64,000 nucleotides of DNA from Rhodococcus antarcticus (GCF_026153295.1 NZ_CP110615.1:2294001-2358000), one strand, 5' to 3'. Positions 16,421 through 25,799 are shown, counted from the first letter of the stretch. Notes: generated by a model not told the origin, from the sequence alone. Program-made: numbers and translations.

Positions 16421-17356
16421 ATGACCACCGCCACCCGTTCCTCCGTCCGGCTGGTCGCCCTCCGCGGTGCCTTCGACCTGCGGCTGACCTCGGCCTTCGG
16501 CTTCGGCCAGCGGGAGGCGGGCCACGACCAGGACGTGCTGGAGCTCGCGTTCCTGCTGGAGCCCACCTGGGAGCCCGTCGCCGTCCTGGTCCGCCAGCCG
16601 GCCCCGGACGCCCTCGAGCTGGAGGTCACCGGCCCGGCGGACGTGGACGCCGCCGTGGCCCAGGCGCTGCGGGTGATCTCCGCGGACGTCGACGCCACCG
16701 GGTGGGACGCCCTGTGCGCGGCTGATCCCGTGCTGGGGCGCATCCGCTCCGCGAAGCCGGGTCTGCGGCCGCCGCTGTTCCACTCCGCGTACGAGGCGCT
16801 GGCCTGGTGCGTGCTCTCCGCGCGGCGCCCCCACGCGCAGGGTGTCGCCCTCCGCGAGCGGCTGAACCGCGCCCACGGGACCGTGCTGGACGTCGCCGCC
16901 GGGCCCGGGGCCGGGGGCGGGGGCGGGGGCGCCGAGCTGACCGTGCTGCCGTCCCCGGAGCAGCTGCTGGCGGTCACCGAGCTTCCCGGGCTGCCCGAGG
17001 TGAAGCTGCGCCGGTTGCACGGCATCGCCCGGGCCGCGCTGGACGGACAGCTCGCCACCGACGAGCTGCGTGCGGTGGACCCGGTGGACGCGATCCTCCG
17101 GCTGCGCGAGCTGGAGGGCATCGGCCCGTGCTACGCCGAGCTCGTCACCGTCCGCGCGCTCGGGCACACCGACGTCGTCCCCCTGCTGGAGCCGGCGGTG
17201 GCCGCCGTCGCCGGCGCGCTGCTCACCGGCAACGGTCCGCTCACCGCCGCCGAGCTCGCCACCCGCACCGCCGCGTGGAGCCCGTGGCGCACCTGGGCCT
17301 GCGTGGCCATGCGCTCCGCCGGTCCTGCGCTGGTGGGCGCGACCACCTCACGGTGA
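16421..17356 (+). CDS. AlkA-like HhH-GPD DNA glycosylase family protein, catalytic Asp not conserved
   Basis: The 311-residue protein has an N-terminal AlkA-like beta domain (FDLRLTSAFGFGQREAGHDQ) and a helical HhH-GPD region with LRELEGIGPCYAELVTVRALGHTDVVP. Members of the family excise alkylated purines. The motif downstream of the hairpin, where AlkA has its catalytic aspartate (LPDD), reads PLLEPAV here. The Asp is thus absent and only a nearby Glu could substitute. A Gly-rich linker (GAGGGGGG) lies at about 165-172. ATG 16421 lacks a ribosome binding site; GACGGT is six bases upstream. It may be an inactive or altered-specificity homologue. It is convergent with the nitronate monooxygenase-like gene. 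Confidence 0.75.
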   Translation: MTTATRSSVRLVALRGAFDLRLTSAFGFGQREAGHDQDVLELAFLLEPTWEPVAVLVRQPAPDALELEVTGPADVDAAVAQALRVISADVDATGWDALCAADPVLGRIRSAKPGLRPPLFHSAYEALAWCVLSARRPHAQGVALRERLNRAHGTVLDVAAGPGAGGGGGGAELTVLPSPEQLLAVTELPGLPEVKLRRLHGIARAALDGQLATDELRAVDPVDAILRLRELEGIGPCYAELVTVRALGHTDVVPLLEPAVAAVAGALLTGNGPLTAAELATRTAAWSPWRTWACVAMRSAGPALVGATTSR

Positions 17357-17384
17357 CGTCCTGGCGGGACCGTCCGCGGGACCG

Positions 17385-18449
17385 TCAGCCGATCCTGCCG
17401 CCCACCCCCGCGAGCGCCTCGCGCGCCTGCGCCACCACCGTCGCGACCACCTCGGCCGCGGGCACGGCCCGGGCCAGGTGGTGGGTCTGGCCCGCCCACA
17501 TCGCCACGGCCGTCTCGTCCCCGGCGGCGGCAGCGGCGGCGCGCACCGGTTGGGACGCGCGGTTCAGGTGCGGGTAGGCGGCGGGCGCGTCCTCGGTCAG
17601 CTCGTCGAGCATCACGTTGCGCACCCCGCGGGCGGGGCGGCCGGAGAAGGCGCGGGTCACGGCCGTCGGGCGGTCGGCCGCCACGGCAGCCCGGTGCGGG
17701 GCGGACGTGCCGGCCTCGGGGGTCAGCAGGAACGCCGAACCCAGCTGCGCCGCGCGGGCGCCCGCCACCAGCACCGCGGCCACGTCCGCCCCGTGCACCA
17801 GCCCGCCGGCCACCACCAGCGGCAGGTCCGTCACGCCCTGCACCAGCCGGAGCAGGGCGAGGAGCCCGGGGTCGCCGTCCGGGTCGGGCGAACCGGTGTT
17901 GGTGAACGTCCCGCGGTGCCCACCCGCCTCCCGCCCCTGCACCACCAGCACGTCCAGCCCCGCCGAGGTGGCCAGCACCGCCTCCGCGCGCGAGGTCACC
18001 GTCGTCCACACCTCCGAGCCCACGGCGTGCAGCGCGTCCACCACGTCCCGGGGTGGGCAGCCGAAGTAGAACGCGACCACGGGGACGGGGTCCGCCACGA
18101 GCAGGTCGACCTTCGCGCGCCAGCCGTCGTCGTCCCAGGTCGGGGCCCCGCGATCCACCCCGAGCTGCCGCGCCCACCGGTCGAGGGCCGCCAGGTGCGG
18201 GCCCAGGTCGGGTGCGGGATCGGGCTCCGCCGTCGGGAGGAACACGTTGACCCCGAACGGCTCGTCCCCCAGCGCCTCCCGTGTCGCCGTGACCCGGGCC
18301 GCGAGGGCGTCCGGGGCGAGGTTCGCGCCGGCCAGCATCCCGAGTCCGCCGGCCCGGGAGACCGCGACCGCGAGCTCCACCGTGCTCGGACCACCCGCCA
18401 TGGGAGCGCCGACGATCGGGACGGTCAGGGCGTCGAGCGTGGCACTCAT
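17385..18449 (-). CDS. nitronate monooxygenase family protein (2-nitropropane dioxygenase-like)
   Basis: This is an FMN-dependent TIM-barrel enzyme that oxidises alkyl nitronates; the family also holds enoyl reductase-like proteins. The 354 residues begin with VPIVGAPMAGGPST, where FMN-binding residues sit, and contain the active-site histidine in VVQGREAGGHRG near residue 180. LVVAGGLVHGADVAAVLVAGARAAQLGSAFL follows, binding the FMN phosphate. ATG 18449 starts MSATLDAL. It converges with the AlkA-like gene (28-base gap) and lies downstream of lepA on the same strand. Confidence 0.88.
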   Translation of the reverse strand: MSATLDALTVPIVGAPMAGGPSTVELAVAVSRAGGLGMLAGANLAPDALAARVTATREALGDEPFGVNVFLPTAEPDPAPDLGPHLAALDRWARQLGVDRGAPTWDDDGWRAKVDLLVADPVPVVAFYFGCPPRDVVDALHAVGSEVWTTVTSRAEAVLATSAGLDVLVVQGREAGGHRGTFTNTGSPDPDGDPGLLALLRLVQGVTDLPLVVAGGLVHGADVAAVLVAGARAAQLGSAFLLTPEAGTSAPHRAAVAADRPTAVTRAFSGRPARGVRNVMLDELTEDAPAAYPHLNRASQPVRAAAAAAGDETAVAMWAGQTHHLARAVPAAEVVATVVAQAREALAGVGGRIG

Positions 18450-18495
18450 GCTGGCCAGGGAACCACACAGGCCCCCCGACGACGCGGCGCGAGCG

Positions 18496-20349
18496 CTACT
18501 TCTTGGGCTTGTCGCCCGCGGACTCGGAGGACAGCGCGGCCACGAAGGCCTCCTGGGGGACCTCGACGCGGCCGATGGTCTTCATCCGCTTCTTGCCCTC
18601 CTTCTGCTTCTCCAGCAGCTTGCGCTTGCGGCTGATGTCACCGCCGTAGCACTTGGCCAGCACGTCCTTGCGGATGGCCCGGATGTTCTCGCGGCTGATG
18701 ATCTTGGCCCCGATCGCGGCCTGGATGGGCACCTCGAACTGCTGGCGCGGGATGAGCTGCCGGAGCTTGCCCGTCATCCGGTTGCCGTAGGCGCTGGAGT
18801 TGTCGCGGTGCACGATCGAGCTGAACGCGTCCACGGCCTCGCCCTGCAGCAGGATGTCCACCTTGACCAGGTCGGAAACCTGCTCGCCGGCCTCCTCGTA
18901 GTCGAGGCTCGCGTAGCCCTTGGTGCGGCTCTTCAGGGCGTCGAAGAAGTCGAACATGATCTCGCCCATCGGCAACGTGTAGCGCAGCTCGACACGGGTC
19001 TCGGAGAGGTAGTCCATGCCGAGCAGCTCGCCGCGCCGGCTCTGGCACAGCTCCATGATCGCGCCGATGTACTCGCTCGGTGCGATCACCGTGGTCTTCA
19101 CGACGGGCTCGTGCACCGCGCGCACCTTGCCCTCCGGCCAGTAGGAGGGGTTCGTGACGATGGTCTCCTCACCCGCCTCCATCTCCACGCGGTACACCAC
19201 GTTCGGCGCCGTGGAGATGAGCTCGAGGTTGAACTCGCGCTCGAGCCGGTCGCGGGTGATCTCCATGTGCAGCAGCCCGAGGAACCCGCAGCGGAAGCCG
19301 AAGCCCAGCGCCACCGACGTCTCCGGCTCGTAGGCCAGCGCGGCGTCGTTGAGCCGCAGCTTGTCCAGCGCGTCCCGCAGCACCGGGTAGTCGGAGCCGT
19401 CCATCGGGTACAGCCCGGAGTAGACCATCGGCTTGGGGTCGCGGTAGCCGACGAGCGGCTCGGTGGCCCCCTTGCGCGCCGAGGTCACCGTGTCGCCCAC
19501 CCGGGACTCGCGGACGTCCTTCACCCCGGTGATGAGGTAGCCCACCTCGCCGACGCCCAGGCCCACGCTCGCCTGCGGCTCGGGCGAGATGATCCCGACC
19601 TCCAGCAGCTCGTGCGTGGTGCCGGTGGACATCATGGTCACCTTCTCGCGCGGGGTGATCCGCCCGTCGACCACCCGCACGTAGGTGATGACGCCGCGGT
19701 AGGCGTCGTAGACGGAGTCGAAGATCATCGCCCGCGCCGGACCCTCGGCCCTGCCCACCGGGGCCGGCACCAGGCGCACCACCTCGTCGAGCAGCTCCTT
19801 GACGCCCTCCCCGGTCTTGCCGCTCACGCGGAGCACCGAGTCCGCGTCGCAGCCGACGATGTGCGCGATCTCGGCGGCGTAGCGGTCCGGGTCGGCGGCC
19901 GGCAGGTCGATCTTGTTGAGCACCGGGATGATCGTGAGGTCCTTCTCCATGGCCAGGTAGAGGTTGGCCAGGGTCTGCGCCTCGATGCCCTGCGCGGCGT
20001 CCACCAGCAGCACCGCGCCCTCGCAGGCCTCCAGCGCGCGGGACACCTCGTAGGTGAAGTCGACGTGGCCGGGGGTGTCGATGAGGTGGAGCACGATCTC
20101 GGTGCTGACCCCGTCGACGTCGGCCACCCACGGCAGCCGCACGTTCTGGGCCTTGATCGTGATGCCACGCTCGCGCTCGATGTCCATCCGGTCCAGGTAC
20201 TGCGCGCGCATCTGCCGCGGGTCGACGACGCCGGTCAGCTGCAGCATCCGGTCGGCCAGCGTCGACTTGCCGTGGTCGATGTGGGCGATGATGCAGAAGT
20301 TGCGGATGCGCTCCGGCGGCGTGAACGTCTGGTCGGCGAAGCTGGGCAC
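18496..20349 (-). CDS. lepA: elongation factor 4 (LepA)
   Basis: LepA is a translational GTPase that acts in ribosome back-translocation or 30S assembly. The 617-residue protein has the G domain ([32 protein letters not shown]), EF-G-like domains II, III and V, and the LepA-specific C-terminal domain with the basic segment [25 protein letters not shown] 20349 ([18 protein letters not shown]) has GGGAG seven bases upstream; the open frame continues far upstream only because of GC bias. It is divergent from the PemK/MazF-like gene, as in mycobacteria (Rv2404c/Rv2405). Confidence 0.97.
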   Translation of the reverse strand: MPSFADQTFTPPERIRNFCIIAHIDHGKSTLADRMLQLTGVVDPRQMRAQYLDRMDIERERGITIKAQNVRLPWVADVDGVSTEIVLHLIDTPGHVDFTYEVSRALEACEGAVLLVDAAQGIEAQTLANLYLAMEKDLTIIPVLNKIDLPAADPDRYAAEIAHIVGCDADSVLRVSGKTGEGVKELLDEVVRLVPAPVGRAEGPARAMIFDSVYDAYRGVITYVRVVDGRITPREKVTMMSTGTTHELLEVGIISPEPQASVGLGVGEVGYLITGVKDVRESRVGDTVTSARKGATEPLVGYRDPKPMVYSGLYPMDGSDYPVLRDALDKLRLNDAALAYEPETSVALGFGFRCGFLGLLHMEITRDRLEREFNLELISTAPNVVYRVEMEAGEETIVTNPSYWPEGKVRAVHEPVVKTTVIAPSEYIGAIMELCQSRRGELLGMDYLSETRVELRYTLPMGEIMFDFFDALKSRTKGYASLDYEEAGEQVSDLVKVDILLQGEAVDAFSSIVHRDNSSAYGNRMTGKLRQLIPRQQFEVPIQAAIGAKIISRENIRAIRKDVLAKCYGGDISRKRKLLEKQKEGKKRMKTIGRVEVPQEAFVAALSSESAGDKPKK

Positions 20350-20432
20350 GGAGCTCCCTGGTCGTGAGGGCAAGGCTGGACTGGCCCCCATCGTCCCACG
20401 ACCGCGGACGGGGACCCGACGGACGCCCGACG

Positions 20433-20438
20433 TACTGT
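20433..20438 (+). promoter_or_regulatory. -10 element (TACTGT) of leaderless PemK/MazF-like gene
   Basis: TACTGT, seven bases (TCGGGGC), GTG. It lies in the 96-base divergent gap with lepA. Confidence 0.55.
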
Positions 20439-20445
20439 TCGGGGC

Positions 20446-21009
20446 GTGGCGAGCGCGTGGAGCAGGATCGGCAGCACCCTGGGCAGGCTGCTCGTGCAGC
20501 AGGGCCCCCGGATCGCGCGCGAGGCGCCGAAGCTGCTGCGACAGATCCAGTCCGGGCGTGGGAGCAGTGGTCCACAGGCACGGCAGCCCGCCCCGGGCAC
20601 CGGTCGCCCCGTCGCCTCGCGCACCCGTCCGAGCTCCGACCGTGCGCGGACCGTCTCCTACTCCCCCGACCTGGACGGCAAGGCCGACCCGGGCGAGATC
20701 GTGTGGACGTGGGTGGTCTACGAGGAGGACGCCAGCCAGGGCAAGGACCGTCCGGTGCTCGTGGTCGGCCGCGACGGGACCACGGTGCTCGGGCTGATGC
20801 TCTCCAGCCAGTCCCGGCGCGACGGAGATCCCGACTGGCTGGCCCTGGGACCGGGCTCCTGGGACGCCGAGCGCCGTGAGAGCTGGGTGCGCCTGGACCG
20901 CGTTCTCGACGTCCCCGAGGACGGCATCCGCCGCGAGGGTGCGGTGCTCGGGCGCAGCAGGTTCGACGCCGTGGCCGCCCGGCTGCGCGCCGAGCACGGC
21001 TGGCGCTGA
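20446..21009 (+). CDS. PemK/MazF-fold protein, Rv2405-like
   Basis: The 187-residue protein has an N-terminal helix and linker (residues 1-70) rich in Arg, Pro and Ser, then a PemK/MazF-like SH3-type barrel (about 78-180). The barrel starts [15 protein letters not shown] and continues [24 protein letters not shown]. MazF toxins are mRNA interferases, and the Arg in KDRPVLV matches their conserved arginine. No antitoxin gene lies beside it, and it is longer than typical toxins (about 110 residues). Its position opposite lepA matches Rv2405 of M. tuberculosis. It may be a housekeeping RNA- or ribosome-related factor rather than a toxin. GTG 20446 is leaderless by spacing. Confidence 0.78.
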   Translation: MASAWSRIGSTLGRLLVQQGPRIAREAPKLLRQIQSGRGSSGPQARQPAPGTGRPVASRTRPSSDRARTVSYSPDLDGKADPGEIVWTWVVYEEDASQGKDRPVLVVGRDGTTVLGLMLSSQSRRDGDPDWLALGPGSWDAERRESWVRLDRVLDVPEDGIRREGAVLGRSRFDAVAARLRAEHGWR

Positions 21010-21037
21010 CCCCTCGACGCTGAACCCGCGGCGGCGC

Positions 21038-21880
21038 TCAGGCCAGGCGGGTGATCTCCACGACCACGTCGAGGGCGGTGGAGCCGCCCCCGGAGTAGAT
21101 GCCCTTGAGCGGCGGCACGTCGTGGTAGTCGCGGCCCACGCCCACGGTCACGTGCTGCTCGTTCACCTCGACGTCGTTGGTCGGGTCGTAGCCCCACCAG
21201 CCACCGGTCCACGCCTCGATCCACGCGTGGCTCTGGCCCTCGACGGTCTCCCCGACCACGGCGCTGCGCCGGGGGTGCAGGTAGCCGGAGACGTAGCGCG
21301 ACGGGATCCCCATGCCGCGCAGCAGGAGCAGGGTCAGGTGCGCGTAGTCCTGGCAGACGCCCTTCTTCTCGCCCCAGGCCTCCACGGCCGAGGTGTGCAC
21401 GCCCGTGGTGCCCGGCACGTAGGACATCTCCGAGTGCACCCAGGTGGCCGCCGCGCGCACGGCCTCCTCCGGGGTGAGGCCCTTGGCCAGCCTGGCCGCC
21501 ACGCCGAGCAGGCCCTTGTGCGCGGGCACGTAGTCGGAGAACCCGAGGACCTCGGTGAACCGGTCGATGATCGGCTCGCTGGCCAGGTCCTCCCAGCTCG
21601 CCCGCTCCTCGGGGACCACGGTGGCCTCGGTCTCCACGACCGAGGACCCGACGACCTCCAGGCCCGTGTGCGGGGCGTGCAGGTCGAACGCGGTGACCAC
21701 GCTGCCCCAGTAGTCGGTGTACCGGTAGGACCGGGTGGACGGGGTGGTCTCCACGCGGCTGAGGATGACGTTCTGCCGTCCGTCGTTTCGCGGGGTGAGC
21801 CGGGCCTCGTTGTAGGACGACGTGACCGGGGTCGCGTAGTCGTACCCGGTGGTGTGGACGACCCGCATGCGCCAGCTCAT
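21038..21880 (-). CDS. transglutaminase family protein
   Basis: The 280-residue protein has an N-terminal bacterial transglutaminase-like domain ([25 protein letters not shown]) and the cysteine protease-like core. Cys is in [28 protein letters not shown], His in SHAWIEAW and Asp in GYDPTND, so the triad is complete. It ends the three-gene group with the alpha-E and circularly permuted ATP-grasp proteins, a set thought to make or process an unknown peptide or peptide-like conjugate. ATG 21880 has GGAGG seven bases upstream. M. tuberculosis has the same trio (Rv2409c-Rv2411c). The substrate is unknown. Confidence 0.92.
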   Translation of the reverse strand: MSWRMRVVHTTGYDYATPVTSSYNEARLTPRNDGRQNVILSRVETTPSTRSYRYTDYWGSVVTAFDLHAPHTGLEVVGSSVVETEATVVPEERASWEDLASEPIIDRFTEVLGFSDYVPAHKGLLGVAARLAKGLTPEEAVRAAATWVHSEMSYVPGTTGVHTSAVEAWGEKKGVCQDYAHLTLLLLRGMGIPSRYVSGYLHPRRSAVVGETVEGQSHAWIEAWTGGWWGYDPTNDVEVNEQHVTVGVGRDYHDVPPLKGIYSGGGSTALDVVVEITRLA

Positions 21881-21899
21881 CGCTCGTCCTCCAGCAGTG

Positions 21900-22874
21900 T
21901 CACAGCTCTCCCTGTGCTTCGTCGAGGGGTTCGGACATGGCCCCCGCGTCCGACCAGGCCACCCAGGGGGCGGCGTGGAAGTACTGCAGCGAGATGGCCT
22001 CGCCGAGCTCGCGGCAGATCTCCTGCAGCGTCAGGAGCCGGTTCTGCAGGTCCTCCAGCACGTCCCCGGGCTTCAGGAACTCCAGCTCGCTGCGGGCCCG
22101 GCCCAGCAGGCGCTGCGCCTCCGCGCGGGAGCCGACGCGGCTGGTGGGGCGGTGGTCGAGGTCGTGCAGGCACAGCTCGGCCTGGCGCAGGGCGTGGAAC
22201 ACCGAGCGCGGGAACAGCCGGTCCAGCAGCAGGAACTCCACCACCCGGTTCGCGTCGAGCGCGCCGCGGTAGGTGCGCAGGTAGGTGTCGTGCGCGCCGG
22301 CCGAGCGCAGCACCGCCACCCACGCGGGGCTGGAGGTTCGGTCGCCCGCCCGGGAGAGCAGCAGCCGCACGGTCATGTCCACCCGCTCGACGGAGCGCCC
22401 GAGCACGAGGAAGCGGTAGCCGTCGTCGCGGCTCATGGTGGAGTCGGCCAGGCCCGCGAACATGGCGGCGCGCTCCTCCACGAAGGAGAAGAACTCGTGC
22501 GGGCCGAGCCTGCGGGCTGCGCGCTGGCGCTCGGGCAGCGCGTTGAACGTGGTGTTCAGGCACTCCCACATCTCGCTGGAGGTGACCTCGCGGGCACCAC
22601 GGGCGTTCTCCCGGGCGCTGGAGACCGAGGCGATGATGGAGCCGCCGTGCTCGCGGCCGTAGGCCACCAGCTCGGTCAGCGACCACACGTCCAGCTCGCC
22701 CTCGGGCGGGTCGATGCCCAGCACCCGGCACAGCGTGCGCGAGTGGCGGTCGGGATCGACGGTGGCGTCCTCGAGGAGCTGGTGGACCGACACGTCGAGG
22801 ATGCGGGCGGTGTCGTCGGCCCGCTCCACGTAGCGGCCGATCCAGTACAGCGACTCGGCGTTGCGGGCGAGCAC
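21900..22874 (-). CDS. alpha-E domain protein (DUF403)
   Basis: The 324-residue, nearly all-helical protein starts VLARNAESLYWIGRYVERADDTARILDV, the typical alpha-E beginning, with conserved ENARGAREVTSSEMWECLN in the middle. Alpha-E proteins occur only with circularly permuted ATP-grasp and transglutaminase genes; their own activity is not known. GTG 22874 shares one base with the TAG stop of the ATP-grasp gene (TAGTG), and GGGAGG lies nine bases upstream. Translation of the two is therefore coupled. The transglutaminase gene follows after 19 bases. Confidence 0.9.
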   Translation of the reverse strand: MLARNAESLYWIGRYVERADDTARILDVSVHQLLEDATVDPDRHSRTLCRVLGIDPPEGELDVWSLTELVAYGREHGGSIIASVSSARENARGAREVTSSEMWECLNTTFNALPERQRAARRLGPHEFFSFVEERAAMFAGLADSTMSRDDGYRFLVLGRSVERVDMTVRLLLSRAGDRTSSPAWVAVLRSAGAHDTYLRTYRGALDANRVVEFLLLDRLFPRSVFHALRQAELCLHDLDHRPTSRVGSRAEAQRLLGRARSELEFLKPGDVLEDLQNRLLTLQEICRELGEAISLQYFHAAPWVAWSDAGAMSEPLDEAQGEL

Positions 22875-24532
22875 TACCGTCCACCTCCCTGTTGCTGCTG
22901 CTGTTGCTGCTCCTGGAGCGCGGAGAGCTCGGGGCCGTGCTCGGCCTCCACGCCCAGAGGCACCTCGCTGACGAGCTCCTCCCCGGCGAGCTCGCGCTCG
23001 TCGGTGGACCCGCGCCCGGCCAGCACCCAGGTGTCCTTGCTGCCGCCACCCTGGCTGGAGTTGACCACCAGGCTGTCCTCGGGCAGGGCGACGCGCGTCA
23101 GCCCGCCCGGCAGGACCCAGATGCCGTCACCGTCGTTGACCGCGAAGGGGCGCAGGTCCACGTGCCGCGGGACCAGCTCGTCGCCGATCTTGGTGGGCAC
23201 GGTGGAGAGCTGGACGACGGGCTGGGCGATCCAGCCGCGCGGGTCCTCCCTGATCTTCTTGCGGATGGCCTTGAGCTCGCGCGGCCCCGCGTCCGGGCCG
23301 AAGACGATGCCGTAGCCGCCGGAACCCTCCACCGGCTTGATGACGAGCTCCTCGGCGCGGTCGAGCACCTCGGTGCACTCCTCGTCGAGCCAGCAGCGAA
23401 AGGTGTCGACGTTGGCCAGCAGGGGCTTCTCGCCCAGGTAGTAGTCGATCATCGTGGGCACGTAGGTGTAGACGAGCTTGTCGTCGCCGACCCCGTTTCC
23501 GACGGCCGAGGAGATCACCACGTTGCCCGCACGGGCCGCGTTGATGATCCCCGCGACGCCCAGCACCGAGTCGGGCTTGAAGTGCATGGGGTCCAGGTAC
23601 TCGTCGTCGATGCGGCGGTAGACGACGTCCACCTGGCGCTCGCCCTCGGTGGTGCGCATGTAGACGGTGTTGTCGCGGCAGAACAGGTCGCGACCCTCGA
23701 CGAGCTCCACGCCCATCTGCCGGGCCAGCAGCGAGTGCTCGAAGTAGGCCGAGTTCGCGACGCCCGGGGTGAGCACGACCACCGTCGGGTCGGCCACGTT
23801 GCTGGCCGCCGACGCGCGCAGGGCCCGCAGCAGGTGGTTGGCGTAGTCGCCGACCGCGCGCACCTTGTGGCTGGCGAACAGGTCGGGGAACACCCGTGCC
23901 ATGGTGCGGCGGTTCTCCATGACGTAGCTGACGCCGGACGGGCTGCGGAGGTTGTCCTCCAGCACCCGGAACGTCCCCTGTGCGTCGCGCACCAGGTCGA
24001 TGCCCGAGACGTGGATGCGCACCCCGTTGGGCGGCACGATCCCGGCGGCCTCGCGGTGGAAGTGCTCGCAGGAGGTGATCAGCCGCTTCGGCAGGACGCC
24101 GTCGCGGAGGATCTCCTGCTCGCCGTAGACGTCGGCGAGGAACGCCTCGATCGCCCGGACGCGCTGGACGATGCCCTTCTCCAGCTTCGTCCACTCCGCG
24201 GCCGAGATCACCCGGGGGACGAGGTCCAGCGGGAACGGCCGCTCCTGGCCGGACAGCGAGAACGTGATGCCCTGGTCCACGAACGCGCGTCCGAGCGCGT
24301 CCGAGCGGGTGGCCAGGTCCGCCGCGTCGGACGGCGCGAGCGCGGCGTGCAGTCCCTTGTAGGGCGGGCGCACCGAACCGTCGTGGTGGAACATCTCGTC
24401 GTAGGCCTGCGCGTAGTGCTCGCTGCGCTGGTACCCGTTGAACAGGTCCCCCGATGTGCCCTGGCCCTGCGTCGCCGCACGCGACGTCTGGGACTGCGCG
24501 AGCGCCTGGATGCGGGGCAGCGGTCTGGTCAC
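22874..24532 (-). CDS. circularly permuted ATP-grasp protein (DUF404/DUF407)
   Basis: The 552-residue protein likely ligates a carboxylate to an amine with ATP. It has the family start AQAYDEMFHHDGSVRPPYKGL (about residues 40-60), the central DLVRDAQGTFRVLEDNLRSPSGVSYV and DRAEELVIKPVEGSGGYGIVFGP, the ATP-binding stretch. About 35 residues upstream (SQTSRAATQGQGTSG) and a Gln-rich tail (LQEQQQQQQQGGGR) are extra and low in complexity. GTG 24532 has CAGGAT ending six bases before it, so the trio is probably transcribed as a leaderless operon from here. It is followed by the alpha-E gene with a one-base overlap. Confidence 0.91.
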   Translation of the reverse strand: MTRPLPRIQALAQSQTSRAATQGQGTSGDLFNGYQRSEHYAQAYDEMFHHDGSVRPPYKGLHAALAPSDAADLATRSDALGRAFVDQGITFSLSGQERPFPLDLVPRVISAAEWTKLEKGIVQRVRAIEAFLADVYGEQEILRDGVLPKRLITSCEHFHREAAGIVPPNGVRIHVSGIDLVRDAQGTFRVLEDNLRSPSGVSYVMENRRTMARVFPDLFASHKVRAVGDYANHLLRALRASAASNVADPTVVVLTPGVANSAYFEHSLLARQMGVELVEGRDLFCRDNTVYMRTTEGERQVDVVYRRIDDEYLDPMHFKPDSVLGVAGIINAARAGNVVISSAVGNGVGDDKLVYTYVPTMIDYYLGEKPLLANVDTFRCWLDEECTEVLDRAEELVIKPVEGSGGYGIVFGPDAGPRELKAIRKKIREDPRGWIAQPVVQLSTVPTKIGDELVPRHVDLRPFAVNDGDGIWVLPGGLTRVALPEDSLVVNSSQGGGSKDTWVLAGRGSTDERELAGEELVSEVPLGVEAEHGPELSALQEQQQQQQQGGGR

Positions 24533-24538
24533 GCCCTC

Positions 24539-24544
24539 ATCCTG
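24539..24544 (-). promoter_or_regulatory. -10 element (CAGGAT) of the ATP-grasp/alpha-E/transglutaminase operon
   Basis: CAGGAT, six bases, GTG on the minus strand. The first base differs from consensus. Confidence 0.4.
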
Positions 24545-24562
24545 TCCGACGAGACACCCCCC

Positions 24563-24602
24563 GTGCGCACCGACCTCGACTGGCGTGTCGACGGGTGCGC
24601 AC
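24563..24602 (-). terminator. inverted repeat between the TauE-like gene and the ATP-grasp operon
   Basis: Nine-base arms GTGCGCACC (24563-24571) and GGTGCGCAC (24594-24602) enclose 22 bases. On the minus strand it follows the permease stop and precedes the operon's -10. It could be a terminator or an operator. There is no T-tract. A second short hairpin overlaps the permease stop at 24612-24635. Confidence 0.35.
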
Positions 24603-24616
24603 CGGTCAGCGGCTCG

Positions 24617-25420
24617 TCACGCCGACGTGACGAGCTGGACGATCAGCGACACCACGAGCACGGCCACCACCACGAGGAACACCCGACGCACGAAGGCCGA
24701 GCCCCGCCGCACCGCGACCCTGGCGCCCAGCGTCGCACCGAGCAGGTTCGCCACGGCCATGCACAGCGCCAGCCCCCACACGACGTGCCCCGCCGGGATG
24801 AAGTACGCCAGCGCGCCCAGGTTGGTGGCGACGTTGACCAGCTTGGCCGTGGCCGAGGCGTGCAGGAACGCGTAGCCCACCGCTCCGACCAGCAGGAACA
24901 CCAGGAACGAGCCGGTTCCCGGCCCCGCCAGCCCGTCGTAGCCGCCGATGACCGCACCGCCGGTGGCCATGAGCACCAGCTGCGGGCGCCGCCCGAAGCG
25001 GAGCCGCTGCGTGGACCCCAGGTGCGGCGTGCGGAGGGTGTAGATCCCCACCCCGAGCACGGCCACGAGGACCACGACCCGCAGGACGGTGGCCGGGAGG
25101 GCCCCGGCGAACGCCGCTCCCCCGACCGAGCCCGCGAACGCGGTGCCCGCCATCAGCACGGCCGCACGCCAGTCCACCCGGGTGCCCCGGGCGTAGGTGA
25201 CCGTGGCCGCGGTCGTGCCGACGACGGAGGCCACCTTGTTCGTCGCCAGGGCCAGCACCGGCGCCCCCGGCAGGAGCAGCAGCAGAGCCGGCAGCTGCAC
25301 CAGCCCGCCCCCGCCGACCACGGCGTCCACCACCCCGGCGACGAGGGCGGCCGCCAGCAGGGCCAGCAGGGCCAGCAGGGTGATCTCGCCGAACCCGGGC
25401 CAGCCCAGTGGTGACAGCAC
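24617..25420 (-). CDS. TauE/SafE family permease (sulfite/anion exporter-like)
   Basis: The 267-residue integral membrane protein has about eight helices and the TauE/SafE pattern: a first helix with LVAGVVDAVVGGGGLVQLPALL and a repeat half containing GAVIGGYDGLAGPGTGSFLVFLLV. Family members move sulfite, sulfoacetate or other small anions; the ligand here is unknown. The open frame extends to 25522, but GTG 25420 (VLSPLGWPGFGEITLL) has CACACT ending seven bases before it and gives a normal start to the first helix. It is divergent from rpsT. Confidence 0.88.
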   Translation of the reverse strand: MLSPLGWPGFGEITLLALLALLAAALVAGVVDAVVGGGGLVQLPALLLLLPGAPVLALATNKVASVVGTTAATVTYARGTRVDWRAAVLMAGTAFAGSVGGAAFAGALPATVLRVVVLVAVLGVGIYTLRTPHLGSTQRLRFGRRPQLVLMATGGAVIGGYDGLAGPGTGSFLVFLLVGAVGYAFLHASATAKLVNVATNLGALAYFIPAGHVVWGLALCMAVANLLGATLGARVAVRRGSAFVRRVFLVVVAVLVVSLIVQLVTSA

Positions 25421-25427
25421 GGCCGGT

Positions 25428-25433
25428 AGTGTG
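25428..25433 (-). promoter_or_regulatory. -10 element (CACACT) of leaderless TauE-like permease
   Basis: CACACT, seven bases, GTG on the minus strand. Confidence 0.4.
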
Positions 25434-25450
25434 GTGGGTCGAGCACGGGT

Positions 25451-25480
25451 TTGGGTGATCAGCGCACCCGCTGCTAATCT
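25451..25480 (+). promoter_or_regulatory. sigma-70-type promoter of rpsT
   Basis: TTGGGT (25451-25456), an 18-base spacer and TAATCT (25475-25480) form a conventional -35/-10 pair. Transcription would start near 25487 and give a leader of about 38 bases with GAGGG as ribosome binding site. Confidence 0.6.
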
Positions 25481-25524
25481 CTGAGGTCGGTAACTCCCAA
25501 CACACATGATCTGAGGGTGCACGC

Positions 25525-25785
25525 GTGGCCAACATCAAGTCCCAGGTGAAGCGGATCCGCACGAACGAGCGTCAGCGGCTGCGCAACCAGTCGGTGAAGT
25601 CGTCCCTGCGCACCGCCATCCGCCAGTTCCGTGCGGCCGTGGCCACGGGGGACAAGGACAAGGCCAGCACGACTCTCGTCGAGGCCAGCCGCAAGCTCGA
25701 CAAGGCAGCCGGCAAGGGCGTCATCCACGCCAACCAGGCCGCCAACAAGAAGTCCGCCATGGCGCAGGCGGTCAACAAGCTCTGA
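25525..25785 (+). CDS. rpsT: 30S ribosomal protein S20
   Basis: S20 is a primary 16S rRNA-binding protein of the small subunit. The 86-residue, highly basic product begins [33 protein letters not shown] and ends in [22 protein letters not shown], the full family length. GAGGG lies seven bases before GTG 25525. It is a single-gene unit with its own promoter upstream and a strong hairpin terminator 14 bases after the stop. It contains more Lys, and slightly fewer G/C-ending codons at its AAG/AAC positions, than the neighbouring genes. Confidence 0.98.
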   Translation: MANIKSQVKRIRTNERQRLRNQSVKSSLRTAIRQFRAAVATGDKDKASTTLVEASRKLDKAAGKGVIHANQAANKKSAMAQAVNKL

Positions 25786-25799
25786 TCCACCTCGCCACC

